Shown here one piece after another: positions 16,797 to 23,718 of a stretch of DNA of 64,000 nt (the stretch's first letter is position 1; each line of letters begins with the position of its first letter). The notes under the pieces were generated by a model, which was not told where the DNA came from, did no database searches, and saw only the letters and a program-made list of their open reading frames with translations. The translations under genes were made by a program, and so were the position numbers. The stretch comes from DATAJX01 sp964601735 (GTDB lineage Bacteria; Pseudomonadota; Alphaproteobacteria; UBA2136; UBA6156), in assembly GCA_964601735.1 (NCBI GenBank), contig CAZROO010000001.1, forward strand, positions 105,771 to 169,770. Reading direction: 5' to 3'.

Positions 16797-16997
16797 TCAG
16801 GTGCGGCCGTCATTCATTTCGGTGTCCGCGCCGCGTTTTGCCGCAAGTGTCTGCGCATGGTGTGCCTGCCGGGCCTGGTTGGCGCTGTTGTCCGCTTTTT
16901 TCGATTTACCTTTGCGGGCAAAGGCAGCCAGTTCATCCTCGGCGTGCTTCCCCGCGGTCGCAAGACCCAAATAATCTTGTCTCTTGGTGGTCATCAT
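16797..16997 (-). CDS. Small basic unknown protein (66 aa)
   Basis: MMTTKRQDYLGLATAGKHAEDELAAF... then a Lys/Ala-rich, probably disordered tail. An AAAGGA ribosome site lies 4-7 bases before the two possible Met starts, and a strong private terminator follows 26 bp after the stop. No membrane segment or signal peptide is seen, and I do not recognise the family. The gene is supported by its own ribosome site and terminator rather than by homology. Confidence 0.6.
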   Translation of the reverse strand: MMTTKRQDYLGLATAGKHAEDELAAFARKGKSKKADNSANQARQAHHAQTLAAKRGADTEMNDGRT

Positions 16998-17084
16998 ATT
17001 TTCCTTTGCTTACGGAAAAAAGATATTGCTGGTAACGGTGCTGTTTATACCCAGCAGCTGTTGCGCTGTCTAGCAGCGGTGCCA

Positions 17085-17111
17085 CAAAAAAGGCGGGCCC
17101 GAAGGCCCGCC
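17085..17111 (-). terminator. Rho-independent terminator of the 30-residue gene
   Basis: Perfect 8-bp stem GGCGGGCC/GGCCCGCC (17092-17099 with 17104-17111) with a CGAA loop and a T-run on the minus strand (complement of 17086-17091). It lies 38 bp past the stop codon at 17149. Confidence 0.88.
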
Positions 17112-17148
17112 ATAAAGCCCGAAGGCTTTTATATTTCGTGGTTCAGAA

Positions 17149-17241
17149 CTACTTCCGCGGACCACCCTGGCCAGGCTTCTGGCCGGGCTTTGGGCTGGGC
17201 TGCTGCTGGCCGGGTTTGTTGTTCTGATTCTGATTCGACAT
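17149..17241 (-). CDS. Tiny Pro/Gln/Gly-rich peptide (30 aa)
   Basis: Encodes a 30-residue peptide starting MSNQNQNNKPGQQQPSPK and ending GGPRK, made almost wholly of Asn, Gln, Pro, Gly and Lys with three KPGQ-type repeats. A CTGGAG ribosome site lies seven bases before the ATG and a strong terminator follows, which argues for a real gene too short for ordinary ORF finding. A different-frame ORF over the same stretch has no such support. Composition suggests a disordered, basic peptide; function unknown. Confidence 0.55.
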   Translation of the reverse strand: MSNQNQNNKPGQQQPSPKPGQKPGQGGPRK

Positions 17242-17494
17242 TGTCGAACTCCAGGTTGGTTGAACAAAAGGTAGAGATGTTGCTTGTACGCAGTACATTT
17301 TCAAGCAACGGTGGGGCTTATACTCCCCTCCAAAAGCTTCTGTCTACCGGGAAAACGGCTGAATTTACGCCTTCTTTAGGTTTGACTTGCCAAACCTGTC
17401 GCCCTCCTTGTACAAAACGACGCCCAACCGGGGGTCAGGCTTTCTTCATCACCCGGGCACACCTCCGCTTTTCCCCCACAACCCAAGGTCTATC

Positions 17495-17671
17495 ATGGCA
17501 AGTCACGACGTTCAGGAGTTCGCTTTCCACAATGGTCTGTCCAACAATGAGGCCAAGCGCCGCATGGGCAAAACCAACCGTCACCAGCGCAACCTCAACC
17601 AATCTCAGCCTGCGGTAGCCCCGACGCCGGTTGCCCAAGCGCCCATCCCCGCGGCCCAGGCCGCAGAATAG
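17495..17671 (+). CDS. Small basic unknown protein (58 aa)
   Basis: Starts MASHDVQEFAFHNGLSNNEA, followed by a basic patch (KRRMGKTNRHQRNLNQ) and a Pro/Ala/Gln tail. The ATG at 17495 has an AAGG ribosome site six bases upstream; the open frame extends further 5' without support. It is followed 20 bp later by a strong terminator. The Arg/Lys/Asn patch could bind nucleic acid, but that is a guess from composition. Confidence 0.6.
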   Translation: MASHDVQEFAFHNGLSNNEAKRRMGKTNRHQRNLNQSQPAVAPTPVAQAPIPAAQAAE

Positions 17672-17690
17672 CGACATCCTCAACAGCGAA

Positions 17691-17715
17691 ACGCCCGGCG
17701 ATGCCGGGCGTTTTT
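17691..17715 (+). terminator. Rho-independent terminator of the 58-residue gene
   Basis: Perfect 9-bp stem ACGCCCGGC/GCCGGGCGT (17691-17699 with 17703-17711), a three-base loop, then a run of T ending at 17715. Confidence 0.9.
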
Positions 17716-17721
17716 GCATGC

Positions 17722-17776
17722 TGTCATGCCGACGGAGGTCGGTATCCACGATGATACGTGCCGAAGGCACTCAAAC
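17722..17776. repeat. Dispersed palindromic repeat, copy 2
   Basis: Same two-part element as copy 1: GTCATGCCGACGGAGGTCGG then TATCCACGATGATACGTGCC and a GTGCCGAAGGCAC hairpin ending CTCAAA. It follows a terminator directly. The stretch from 17777 to the thrS stop at 17954 holds no gene I can support. Confidence 0.75.
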
Positions 17777-17953
17777 CAGCCATCGCAAAATCATAAAACT
17801 GCCGTCATCCCGCCCCGTTGCCTTCGCTACGCTCGGCGGTCTCCGCTGCGCTCCGGCTGAGGGGGAAGGGGATCCATTGGGGTGGGAGCCGCCATCGGAG
17901 GTGAGAAGGCAAACGTCAGGGGCAAAAGTTTTGTCGACCAAAGCCGGCAAGGG

Positions 17954-19969
17954 CTAAGCGTCCTTGCGGCTTACCACTTCCCCACCAATCCGCCCAACAA
18001 ACGCCTCCACCGGCATGGCGCCCAAATCTGTCCCGTCGCGCAAGCGCACGGCCACGGTGCCGGCCTCGGCCTCTTTGGCGCCCACCACCAGCATGTAAGG
18101 AATCTTCTTCTGCTGCGCGAACAGGATTTTCTTCTGCATGCGCTCGTTGCTGTCGTCCACCTCCACGCGCAAGCCGCCGGTGGCGGTCGCAACGCCGCTG
18201 TTGCGCAGCTTGGCCGCAACCTCTTCGGCATACCCATTCTGGTTGTCGGTAATCGGAATCAGCACCGCCTGGGTAGGCGAGAGCCATACCGGGAACTTGC
18301 CTTCGGCGTTCTCAATCAGCACGCCGATAAAGCGCTCAAGGCTGCCCAGAATCGCGCGGTGCAGCATCACCGGGTGCTGCTTGCCGCCGTCCTCGGCGGT
18401 GTAAAACGCGTCCAGCCGCTCGGGCATGTTAAAGTCCACCTGCAAGGTGCCCAACTGCCAGTCGCGGCCGATGCTGTCGCGCACGGTGAATTCCAACTTG
18501 GGGCCGTAGAATGCGCCGTCACCGGGGCTTATCTTCCAGTCCATGCCGGTGCGTTTGCAGGTTTCTTCTAAAGCCTTTTCGGCCTTGTCCCACACCTCGT
18601 CGCTGCCCACGCGCTTTTCCGGGCGGGTCGAAAGCTTCAAAAAGTAATTGCTGAACCCCAGGTCGGCGTACACTTCTTTCAGCAACGCGCAAAAGGCAAT
18701 ACTTTCGTCCTGGATCTGGTCGGCGGTACAGAAGATGTGCGCGTCGTCCTGCGTAAACGCCCGCACCCGCATCAACCCGTGCAGCGCGCCATGCGCCTCG
18801 TTGCGCATGCAACTGCCAAACTCCGCCATGCGCAGCGGCAAATCGCGGTAGCTCTTGATGCCGTGGTTGAACACCTGGACGTGGCATGGGCAGTTCATCG
18901 GCTTGAGGCTGGATATACCCACCACCTTGCCCTCGCGCTCTTCCTTTACCAGAAACAGGTCGTCGTAATAGTTGGCCCAGTGCCCGCTCTTCTCATACAG
19001 CACCTTGTCCACCAGCTTGGGTGTGTTCACTTCAACGTAACCGGCCACGTCCAGCTTGCGTCGCAGGTAGTCGGTCAGCTCAGTGTAAATCGTCCACCCT
19101 GCGGGGTGCCAAAAGGCCTGCCCCGGCGCCTCTTCCTGGAAATGGAACAAATCCAGCGCCGCACCCAGCTTGCGGTGGTCGCGCTTCTCGGCTTCCTCGC
19201 GCATCACCAGGTAGGCATCCAGCTCTTTCTGCGTCGCAAACATCACGCCGTAAATCCGGGTGAGTTGCTTGTTGTTGGAGTCACCCCGCCAGTAAGCCCC
19301 GGCAATACTGGTCAGCTTGAACGCGCCGGTAATCTTGTCCAGCGAAGGCACATGCGGCCCCACGCACAGGTCGATGAAATCGCCCTGGCCTTTGAGCCCA
19401 CCTGCAACCTTGTCAGCGCTGCTTGCCTGCCGGTAAGCACTCACCTTGCCGCCGGGCAAAAGCTGCCCCTTGGCCGCCACGTCGTCGATAATCTCAATCT
19501 TGTAATCATCGCCGGTTTTCTTGAAATGCGCCTTCAGCTCTTCGGCGTCCCAAAGCTCGCGCTGGACAGGATTGTTCTCCGCAATAATCTCCCGCATCCG
19601 CGCTTCGATCTTTGGCAGGTCTTCGCTCGAAAGCGCCGAGGCAAACTCCACATCATAGTAAAAGCCGGTATCGACGGTGGGCCCAATCGCCAGCTTGGCG
19701 CCGGGGTACATCTCCTTCACCGCCCGCGCCAGAACCTGCGCCGCAGTGGTGTGCCGCATGGTGTCCAACCCAAGCTCATTCTTGACGGTGGCGATATTCA
19801 CCCTGGCATCGTTCGCAATCGCCTCGCTCAAATCAACGGCTTTGCCATCCACCTCAATTGCCAGGGCCGCCTTGGCCAAACCCGCGCCAATGCCTGCCGC
19901 AATTTCCGCCCCGGTTGTGGTCCCCGCAAATTCCTTCACCGAATTGTCGGGAAGTGTAATGCGGACCAT
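17954..19969 (-). CDS. thrS: Threonine-tRNA ligase with altered editing site
   Basis: 671 residues. An N-terminal TGS domain (MVRITLPDNSVKEF...) is followed by the editing domain, the class II catalytic core (LHGLMRVRAFTQDDAHIF) and the anticodon-binding domain (VPYMLVVGAKE-like end). Zinc ligands are all present: Cys in MNCPCHV, His in DDAHIFC and His in MLHRAILGS. In the editing site the Cys and His of DLCVGPH are kept, but the usual HxxxH reads H-T-T-A-A, so the second His is Ala; the codons are clear (cac acc act gcg gcg). It charges tRNA-Thr; editing of Ser-tRNA may be reduced. It is divergent from the prolyl-iminopeptidase gene across 72 bp. Confidence 0.96.
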   Translation of the reverse strand: MVRITLPDNSVKEFAGTTTGAEIAAGIGAGLAKAALAIEVDGKAVDLSEAIANDARVNIATVKNELGLDTMRHTTAAQVLARAVKEMYPGAKLAIGPTVDTGFYYDVEFASALSSEDLPKIEARMREIIAENNPVQRELWDAEELKAHFKKTGDDYKIEIIDDVAAKGQLLPGGKVSAYRQASSADKVAGGLKGQGDFIDLCVGPHVPSLDKITGAFKLTSIAGAYWRGDSNNKQLTRIYGVMFATQKELDAYLVMREEAEKRDHRKLGAALDLFHFQEEAPGQAFWHPAGWTIYTELTDYLRRKLDVAGYVEVNTPKLVDKVLYEKSGHWANYYDDLFLVKEEREGKVVGISSLKPMNCPCHVQVFNHGIKSYRDLPLRMAEFGSCMRNEAHGALHGLMRVRAFTQDDAHIFCTADQIQDESIAFCALLKEVYADLGFSNYFLKLSTRPEKRVGSDEVWDKAEKALEETCKRTGMDWKISPGDGAFYGPKLEFTVRDSIGRDWQLGTLQVDFNMPERLDAFYTAEDGGKQHPVMLHRAILGSLERFIGVLIENAEGKFPVWLSPTQAVLIPITDNQNGYAEEVAAKLRNSGVATATGGLRVEVDDSNERMQKKILFAQQKKIPYMLVVGAKEAEAGTVAVRLRDGTDLGAMPVEAFVGRIGGEVVSRKDA

Positions 19970-20041
19970 GAGGCGTCTCCTTAATCGGGTTTAAACAGGG
20001 TTAGACTTGGCTTCTAGCATACACTTCGCTACCTTGGCCAT

Positions 20042-20980
20042 ATGCCCAGACTCCCTACCCCCTACGCCACCGGCCACCTGCCGGTCACCAACGGCCACAG
20101 CATTTATTACGAGCAATATGGTAATCCCAAAGGCATCCCGGTGGTGAGGATGCACGGCGGCCCGGGCAGCGGCAGCAAGCCCAAGCACGCGCTGCCCTAC
20201 GACCTCAAGAAAATGCAGCTCACCCTCTTCGACCAGCGCGGCAGCGGCAAATCAACACCTACCGGCGAACTTCGCCACAACACCACGCAGCATCTCATCG
20301 CCGATGCCGACGCTCTCCGCGCCCACCTCGGCCATAACCGCTGGATGGTCGTCGGCTCGTCGTGGGGCAGCACGCTGGCGCTGGCCTACGCGCAAGCCCA
20401 CCCCGAACGCGTCAGCGCCCTCGTCGTCAGCGCCATCTTCCTCGGCACGCCCGATGAATTGGACTGGGCTACGCAACCCCACGGCATGGCGCGTTTCGCC
20501 CCGCGCGAATACGCCGGGGTGCTGGAGCTGTTCCCCGGCACCAAACCGACCAAACTGCCCAAGGCCATCTATAAAGCGGTGACCGGTAAAAACCACAAAT
20601 TCGCCGCCGAAGTCGCCGCCCGCACCACCCTCTTCGAGGCCATGACGATGGACACCGCCCCCGACCGCGCCGCCGCCGAAGCCGATATCCGCGCCGACGC
20701 CAACACCCTCACGCGCAATCAAATCTACTGGCATTACGCCATCAACGGCTGGTTCCTCAAACCCGGCCAGTTGCTCAAAAACGCGCCCCGCATCGCCTCT
20801 ATTCCCACCGCCATCCTGCAAGGCGCGCTCGACCTCTGCTGCCCACCCGGCACGGCGTACAAGCTGGCACAGGCCTTGCCCAACGCCAGCTTCCACCTCG
20901 AGCCGCTGTGTGGCCACTTCGCCAACGCATCGATGCAAAAGCAAATCGCAGCCGCCATCAAAAAGCTTGCCACCCGCTAA
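20042..20980 (+). CDS. pip: Prolyl iminopeptidase-like alpha/beta hydrolase (peptidase family S33)
   Basis: 312 residues, the size of proteobacterial proline iminopeptidases. It has the oxyanion motif HGGPGSG near residue 39 and the nucleophile elbow GSSWGS (usually GGSWGS). The acidic residue is in LQGALDLCCPP and the His in PLCGHFAN, so the triad is complete. The middle cap region (FAPREYAGVLELFPG... NQIYWHYAINGWFL) matches the family. It removes N-terminal proline from peptides in the cytoplasm. No signal peptide. The ATG at 20042 gives the conserved start (YATGHLPVTNGHSIYYEQYGN). Confidence 0.9.
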   Translation: MPRLPTPYATGHLPVTNGHSIYYEQYGNPKGIPVVRMHGGPGSGSKPKHALPYDLKKMQLTLFDQRGSGKSTPTGELRHNTTQHLIADADALRAHLGHNRWMVVGSSWGSTLALAYAQAHPERVSALVVSAIFLGTPDELDWATQPHGMARFAPREYAGVLELFPGTKPTKLPKAIYKAVTGKNHKFAAEVAARTTLFEAMTMDTAPDRAAAEADIRADANTLTRNQIYWHYAINGWFLKPGQLLKNAPRIASIPTAILQGALDLCCPPGTAYKLAQALPNASFHLEPLCGHFANASMQKQIAAAIKKLATR

Positions 20981-21157
20981 CCCGCTTTGCTAAGCTTCGG
21001 TTCATGAAGTTAGGTCTTGTGCTGCTACCGATTGTGCTGGCGTAAGCCAAACACATTCACACGCCCCCGAGACCTTAACTTTTTCAAAACCAAAAAATCC
21101 CCTTCTTTCACCACCCCCGCAACGAGTACCCGCGTATCAACCTCTGGAGATACCGCT

Positions 21158-21370
21158 ATGAATACCCAACCCTCGAACACCACCCTCAGCGCCAACGCCC
21201 TCGACAGCGCCGACCCGCAACTCCCTGCGGAGAGCAAAGCGCGGTTGCATGGCAGCCTCACGGCAGACGACTTCGCCCGCAAAGCGGATCGCAAGGCCCG
21301 CGAAGCGCACGAGCGCAACTGCCGTGACGAAGGCGGCGGCCTCGGCCACGCGGGTTACACCGACCTTTAA
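21158..21370 (+). CDS. Small unknown protein (70 aa)
   Basis: Starts MNTQPSNTTLSANALDSADP, then a charged helical part (ADDFARKADRKAREAHERNCRDE) and a Gly-rich end (GGGLGHAGYTDL). A GGAG ribosome site lies eight bases before the ATG, and a strong terminator follows 30 bp after the stop. It has no signal peptide. Family not recognised. It resembles the other tiny genes at 16797-17671 in being a free-standing polar protein with its own terminator and a dispersed repeat next to it. Confidence 0.62.
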   Translation: MNTQPSNTTLSANALDSADPQLPAESKARLHGSLTADDFARKADRKAREAHERNCRDEGGGLGHAGYTDL

Positions 21371-21400
21371 CGGCCCGAGCCGAACCGCGAAAAACACAAC

Positions 21401-21425
21401 GCCCCGGAAAATCCCGGGGCGTTTG
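21401..21425 (+). terminator. Rho-independent terminator of the 70-residue gene
   Basis: Perfect 7-bp stem GCCCCGG/CCGGGGC (21401-21407 with 21414-21420) followed by GTTTG. Confidence 0.75.
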
Positions 21426-21434
21426 CTATTGTCC

Positions 21435-21491
21435 CTGTCATCCCGACGAAGGTCGGGATCCACGATAAGGACGTGCCGAAGGCACTCAAAC
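21435..21491. repeat. Dispersed palindromic repeat, copy 3
   Basis: TCATCCCGACGAAGGTCGGGA hairpin (arms TCCCGAC/GTCGGGA), then TCCACGATAAGGACGTGCC with the GTGCCGAAGGCAC hairpin and CTCAAACCC end. The stem pairs differ from copies 1 and 2 in a compensated way (ATGCCGAC/GTCGGCAT versus ATCCCGAC/GTCGGGAT). Confidence 0.75.
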
Positions 21492-21495
21492 CCTC

Positions 21496-22062
21496 TTACC
21501 CCTGATCCTCTATTTCTCTGATCCCCGAAAGTCCCGCCGCAACCGCCGTATCCACCCGCAAAATGGTAGACCCAAGCGACACCGGCACCACCCACGGGTG
21601 CGCCAGCAATAACTGCTCCTCGGCCGGAGAAAACCCACCCTCCGGNNNNNNNNNNNNNNNNNNNNNNNNNNNNNNNNNNNNNNNNNNNNNNNNNNNNNNN
21701 NNNNNNNNNNNNNNNNNNNNNNNNNNNNNNNNNNNNNNNNNNNNNTCGGTCAGCAGCGGCACCACCCGCGTCACGCCCAGCTCGGTCGCCATTCTAAGCG
21801 ACGTTTCAAACGCCTCGCGTTTCGGCAGTCCCAACCACAATTCCAAAGGCGGGCAGGGGGCAAACGGCACCACCTCGGCACCCACCCGCGCCACACCGCC
21901 GGTCACCTCGGCTTCATGTAACCCGCTCACGCCGTTGAACAATCCAACCTGCGCCATGCCTCCTCGGAGCACCACATCCAAACGCCGCGCCAGCTCGCGC
22001 GGCAGCTTCACGCTCATCCCCGCGTGCAACTCCGCGTCCACAAAAAACCGTTTCAAATGCAT
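21496..22062 (-). CDS. rsmE: 16S rRNA (uracil-1498-N3)-methyltransferase RsmE, interrupted by an assembly gap
   Basis: The N-terminal PUA-like part (MHLKRFFVDAELHAGMSVKL...) leads into LELWLGLPKREAFETSLRMATELGVTRVVPLLT (given in part), and the gene resumes after the gap with PEGGFSPAEEQLL, then VSLGSTILRVDTA. These are the SAM-binding knot motifs of RsmE (GPEGGF, LGxRILRxETA). The intact family is ~240 residues, so roughly 80 residues are expected between the two parts, more than the 100 N placeholder can encode. The gene itself is probably whole in the organism. It methylates U1498 of 16S rRNA. Confidence 0.88.
   Translation of the reverse strand: MHLKRFFVDAELHAGMSVKLPRELARRLDVVLRGGMAQVGLFNGVSGLHEAEVTGGVARVGAEVVPFAPCPPLELWLGLPKREAFETSLRMATELGVTRVVPLLTXXXXXXXXXXXXXXXXXXXXXXXXXXXXXXXXXXPEGGFSPAEEQLLLAHPWVVPVSLGSTILRVDTAVAAGLSGIREIEDQG
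21646..21745. other. Assembly gap of 100 N inside rsmE
   Basis: Exactly 100 N, a conventional placeholder for an unknown distance. From the RsmE family length, about 240 bp are likely missing. Confidence 0.95.
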
Positions 22063-22116
22063 GGCATGTTCCTAGCACAACGGCGCTTCGCCAAACAGCT
22101 GTCGGCAAAATCGTTT

Positions 22117-22542
22117 CTAATTGCGAACGCAAAGGCCCGTGCATGTAACCTGGGTATTAACCGTGCCCCCCGAATAATTGGACAGCACCATGATAACCCC
22201 ATTACCGCTGATGCTGCAGTCGAGGGTGCCGTTCAGCCAGCCTGCGGTACCGGTTGCCGTTCTATGGTCACTGGTAATCCCGTAAAACAGAATGGTATAA
22301 CCCGTTGGGCAGGCTGTTGTGGCGGTGCCGCCATTGGCCGAGGTCACGTTGGCCGCGATAGTAGTGAAATTGCCCGCTCTGGCGAGGCCTGCGTATTGCG
22401 TGGCGCTCACGCCCGTGGCGTAAATGTTTGTGGCGCTGACCACCCCGCCGGCACTGGTCGAAATCAGTGACGCACCCAGCATCTGTGCCGCCGCTGTCAG
22501 CGGCAACAGCGCCATTAAAAACCCGATTCTTAAAACCCGCAT
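22117..22542 (-). CDS. Small secreted protein, AQMLG-SLISTS family, left copy
   Basis: 141 residues from the ATG at 22542 (MRVLRIGFLMALLPLTAAAQMLG); the frame continues upstream to 22578 but that part is inside the structured leader. The signal peptide ends before AQ. The mature start AQMLGASLISTSAGGVVSA is nearly the same as in the 26898-27443 protein (AQMLGSSLISTSSGGTVSG). After it the two diverge completely. Here the rest is a Thr/Asn-rich beta-type sequence with Cys pairs near the end (CPTGYTILFYG, LDCSISGNG, TCTGLCVRN). Function unknown; likely exported to the surface or periplasm. It is preceded by a long structured leader, conserved at the other copy. Confidence 0.65.
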   Translation of the reverse strand: MRVLRIGFLMALLPLTAAAQMLGASLISTSAGGVVSATNIYATGVSATQYAGLARAGNFTTIAANVTSANGGTATTACPTGYTILFYGITSDHRTATGTAGWLNGTLDCSISGNGVIMVLSNYSGGTVNTQVTCTGLCVRN

Positions 22543-22740
22543 CTCCACACCCTTTGTTACTACTAAAGGGCCTCTCAAAAGAGAGGCCGGGTGTAGTTAC
22601 CGTGCAGAGACGGGCGATGCCCTTTAGCCGAAGCCTGGACAAGACACCGCCACCCGGCCATAGGGCCGAGAGCTTGTGCCTATACACAAACAGCACCTTT
22701 CTGGCGGTGCCCTGCCATCTGCGGGGTAACTAGCCCCAGA
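22543..22740 (-). promoter_or_regulatory. Structured 5' leader RNA, left copy
   Basis: This 198-nt leader aligns over its length with 26688-26897. Shared helices: GGGG/CCCC at the 5' end; P1 ACCGCCA/TGGCGGT (complements of 22702-22708 and 22646-22652); P2 TTGTG/CACAA (22685-22689 and 22674-22678); P3 CGGCC/GGCCG; CCGT/ACGG; GGCCTCTC/GAGAGGCC; and CCCTTT/AAAGGG (22565-22570 and 22550-22555). The last pairs away a Shine-Dalgarno-like AAAGGG just before the start codon. P2 is CGCGC/GCGCG in the other copy: five of five pairs exchanged with pairing kept. This is good evidence for a selected RNA structure controlling translation. It matches no riboswitch class I can recall. Confidence 0.65.
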
Positions 22741-22783
22741 GCCACGTCCCAACCCAAGCTGGAAAATAGCCACTATACCACCG

Positions 22784-22815
22784 CCGTCATACCCGCGCAG
22801 GCGGGTATCCAGGGG
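22784..22815. repeat. Dispersed palindromic repeat, copy 4 (short form)
   Basis: GTCATACCCGCGCAGGCGGG then TATCCAGGGG: the hairpin part only (ATACCCGC/GCGGGTAT), without the second half seen in copies 1-3. Confidence 0.65.
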
Positions 22816-22892
22816 CTAACGGCCAAAGTCCCAGGAGAAAACGTCCCCGGCGGAGGCCGGGGTCTTATCCGAACAGAAAACCATAAACACCG

Positions 22893-22925
22893 CCTCATCC
22901 CGGCGAAGGCCGGGATCCACGTCCC
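22893..22925. repeat. Dispersed palindromic repeat, copy 5 (short form)
   Basis: CTCATCCCGGCGAAGGCCGG then GATCCACGTCCC: the hairpin part (ATCCCGGC/GCCGGGAT). The surrounding 22743-23085 stretch has no supportable gene; it also carries further short GC-rich inverted repeats. Confidence 0.65.
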
Positions 22926-23085
22926 AACCGTCGCCAGAGAGAACGTCTCCTGCCCCGTTCTGCAACGGGGCAGGCCCTCGGGCCCGGGTTCTTGTTAGAA
23001 CAAGACTAAGAAAACCCCTGCGTTTCATCAGTTGGAAAAAAAACCATGAATGAGGCTCTTTAAAAAGCACCATCTATAAAAGGAG

Positions 23086-23430
23086 AAAAATCGCGCCATG
23101 TCCTCGCCAAAGCCCTCGCCGTCCATCGCGATTTGGCCACAGCCCGCACCAAAGCCGTTAGCCGTGCCGGCCCGGCATCACCCGAACCATCCATAGAAAA
23201 GAAATCGCACCACAGCCCCAGCCGGAGCCTCCACCGGTTGCTGTGATTTAATCTTCGCCTCACCGAAGCCATGAGTCAATTTCAACTGGGTAGGCCCGGT
23301 TGGGCAATTGTCGCCTTCGGTCAGAAGCCATCTCATTGATAACTATCCGTCCCTAGATAAAATCGCGCCACGTTCTTGCCGGAGCCCCCGCCGCTCATCG
23401 CGATTTGACCTCCGCTCTCACCGAAGCCAT
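23086..23430 (-). repeat. Array of structured repeat units, left copy (at least three units)
   Basis: Three good units read on the minus strand: 23357-23430, 23202-23271 and 23086-23163. Each has GGCTTCGG (or GGCTTTGG), then AAATCGCG, a ~30-nt Gly/Gln-codon-like GC-rich loop with a second GGCTTYGG-like block, and CGCGATTT followed by T/C. The outer 8-nt arms pair. In the middle unit the arms are TGTGATTT/AAATCGCA on the two strands, so the terminal pair has changed on both sides and pairing is kept. No reading frame is conserved through all units. A weak fourth, half unit may lie at ~23300-23330. The same element forms the right-hand array at 25920-26610 in opposite orientation. Confidence 0.6.
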
Positions 23431-23507
23431 GTCTACCCTGGACCGTATCACCCGGTACGCCCCCGGCGGTCATGATCCGGTTAACGGCGAGGCCTCTTTT
23501 TCACCCG

Positions 23508-23530
23508 GAATAAAATGTATACAATAAATG
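23508..23530 (-). promoter_or_regulatory. AT-rich element at the head of the left repeat array
   Basis: On the minus strand this reads TTTATTGTATACATTTTAT, an AT-rich island in GC-rich DNA. A matching TTTTATTGTATGCAATTT stands at the head of the right array (25845-25862). It may be a promoter for the array transcript or the boundary of the duplicated module. The rest of 23431-23718 holds no gene I can support. Confidence 0.4.
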
Positions 23531-23718
23531 AAGCCTCGTGCATGGCCTCTCTCCTGTGCTAAAAAACCGCCATGCGACAGCCCTGCGTCATTTGCGCACC
23601 ATTTGTGGCCGAAAAAGGCCGTTTTTGCATCGCTGGTGTCCGGCTGTGCGACACTTCTGCGCCGGTTCCGCAGCACTTCTGCACACCTGTGACAAAAGCA
23701 TGTTTTGTGATTTTATAA

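Noticed and set aside
16672..16813. N-terminal extension of IF3
   Set aside because: The added part would cross the previous gene's terminator (16745-16770) and does not resemble IF3.
17070..17267. 65-residue minus-strand protein
   Set aside because: It runs through the terminator hairpin at 17085-17111 and has no ribosome site. The 30-residue frame at 17149-17241 is better supported.
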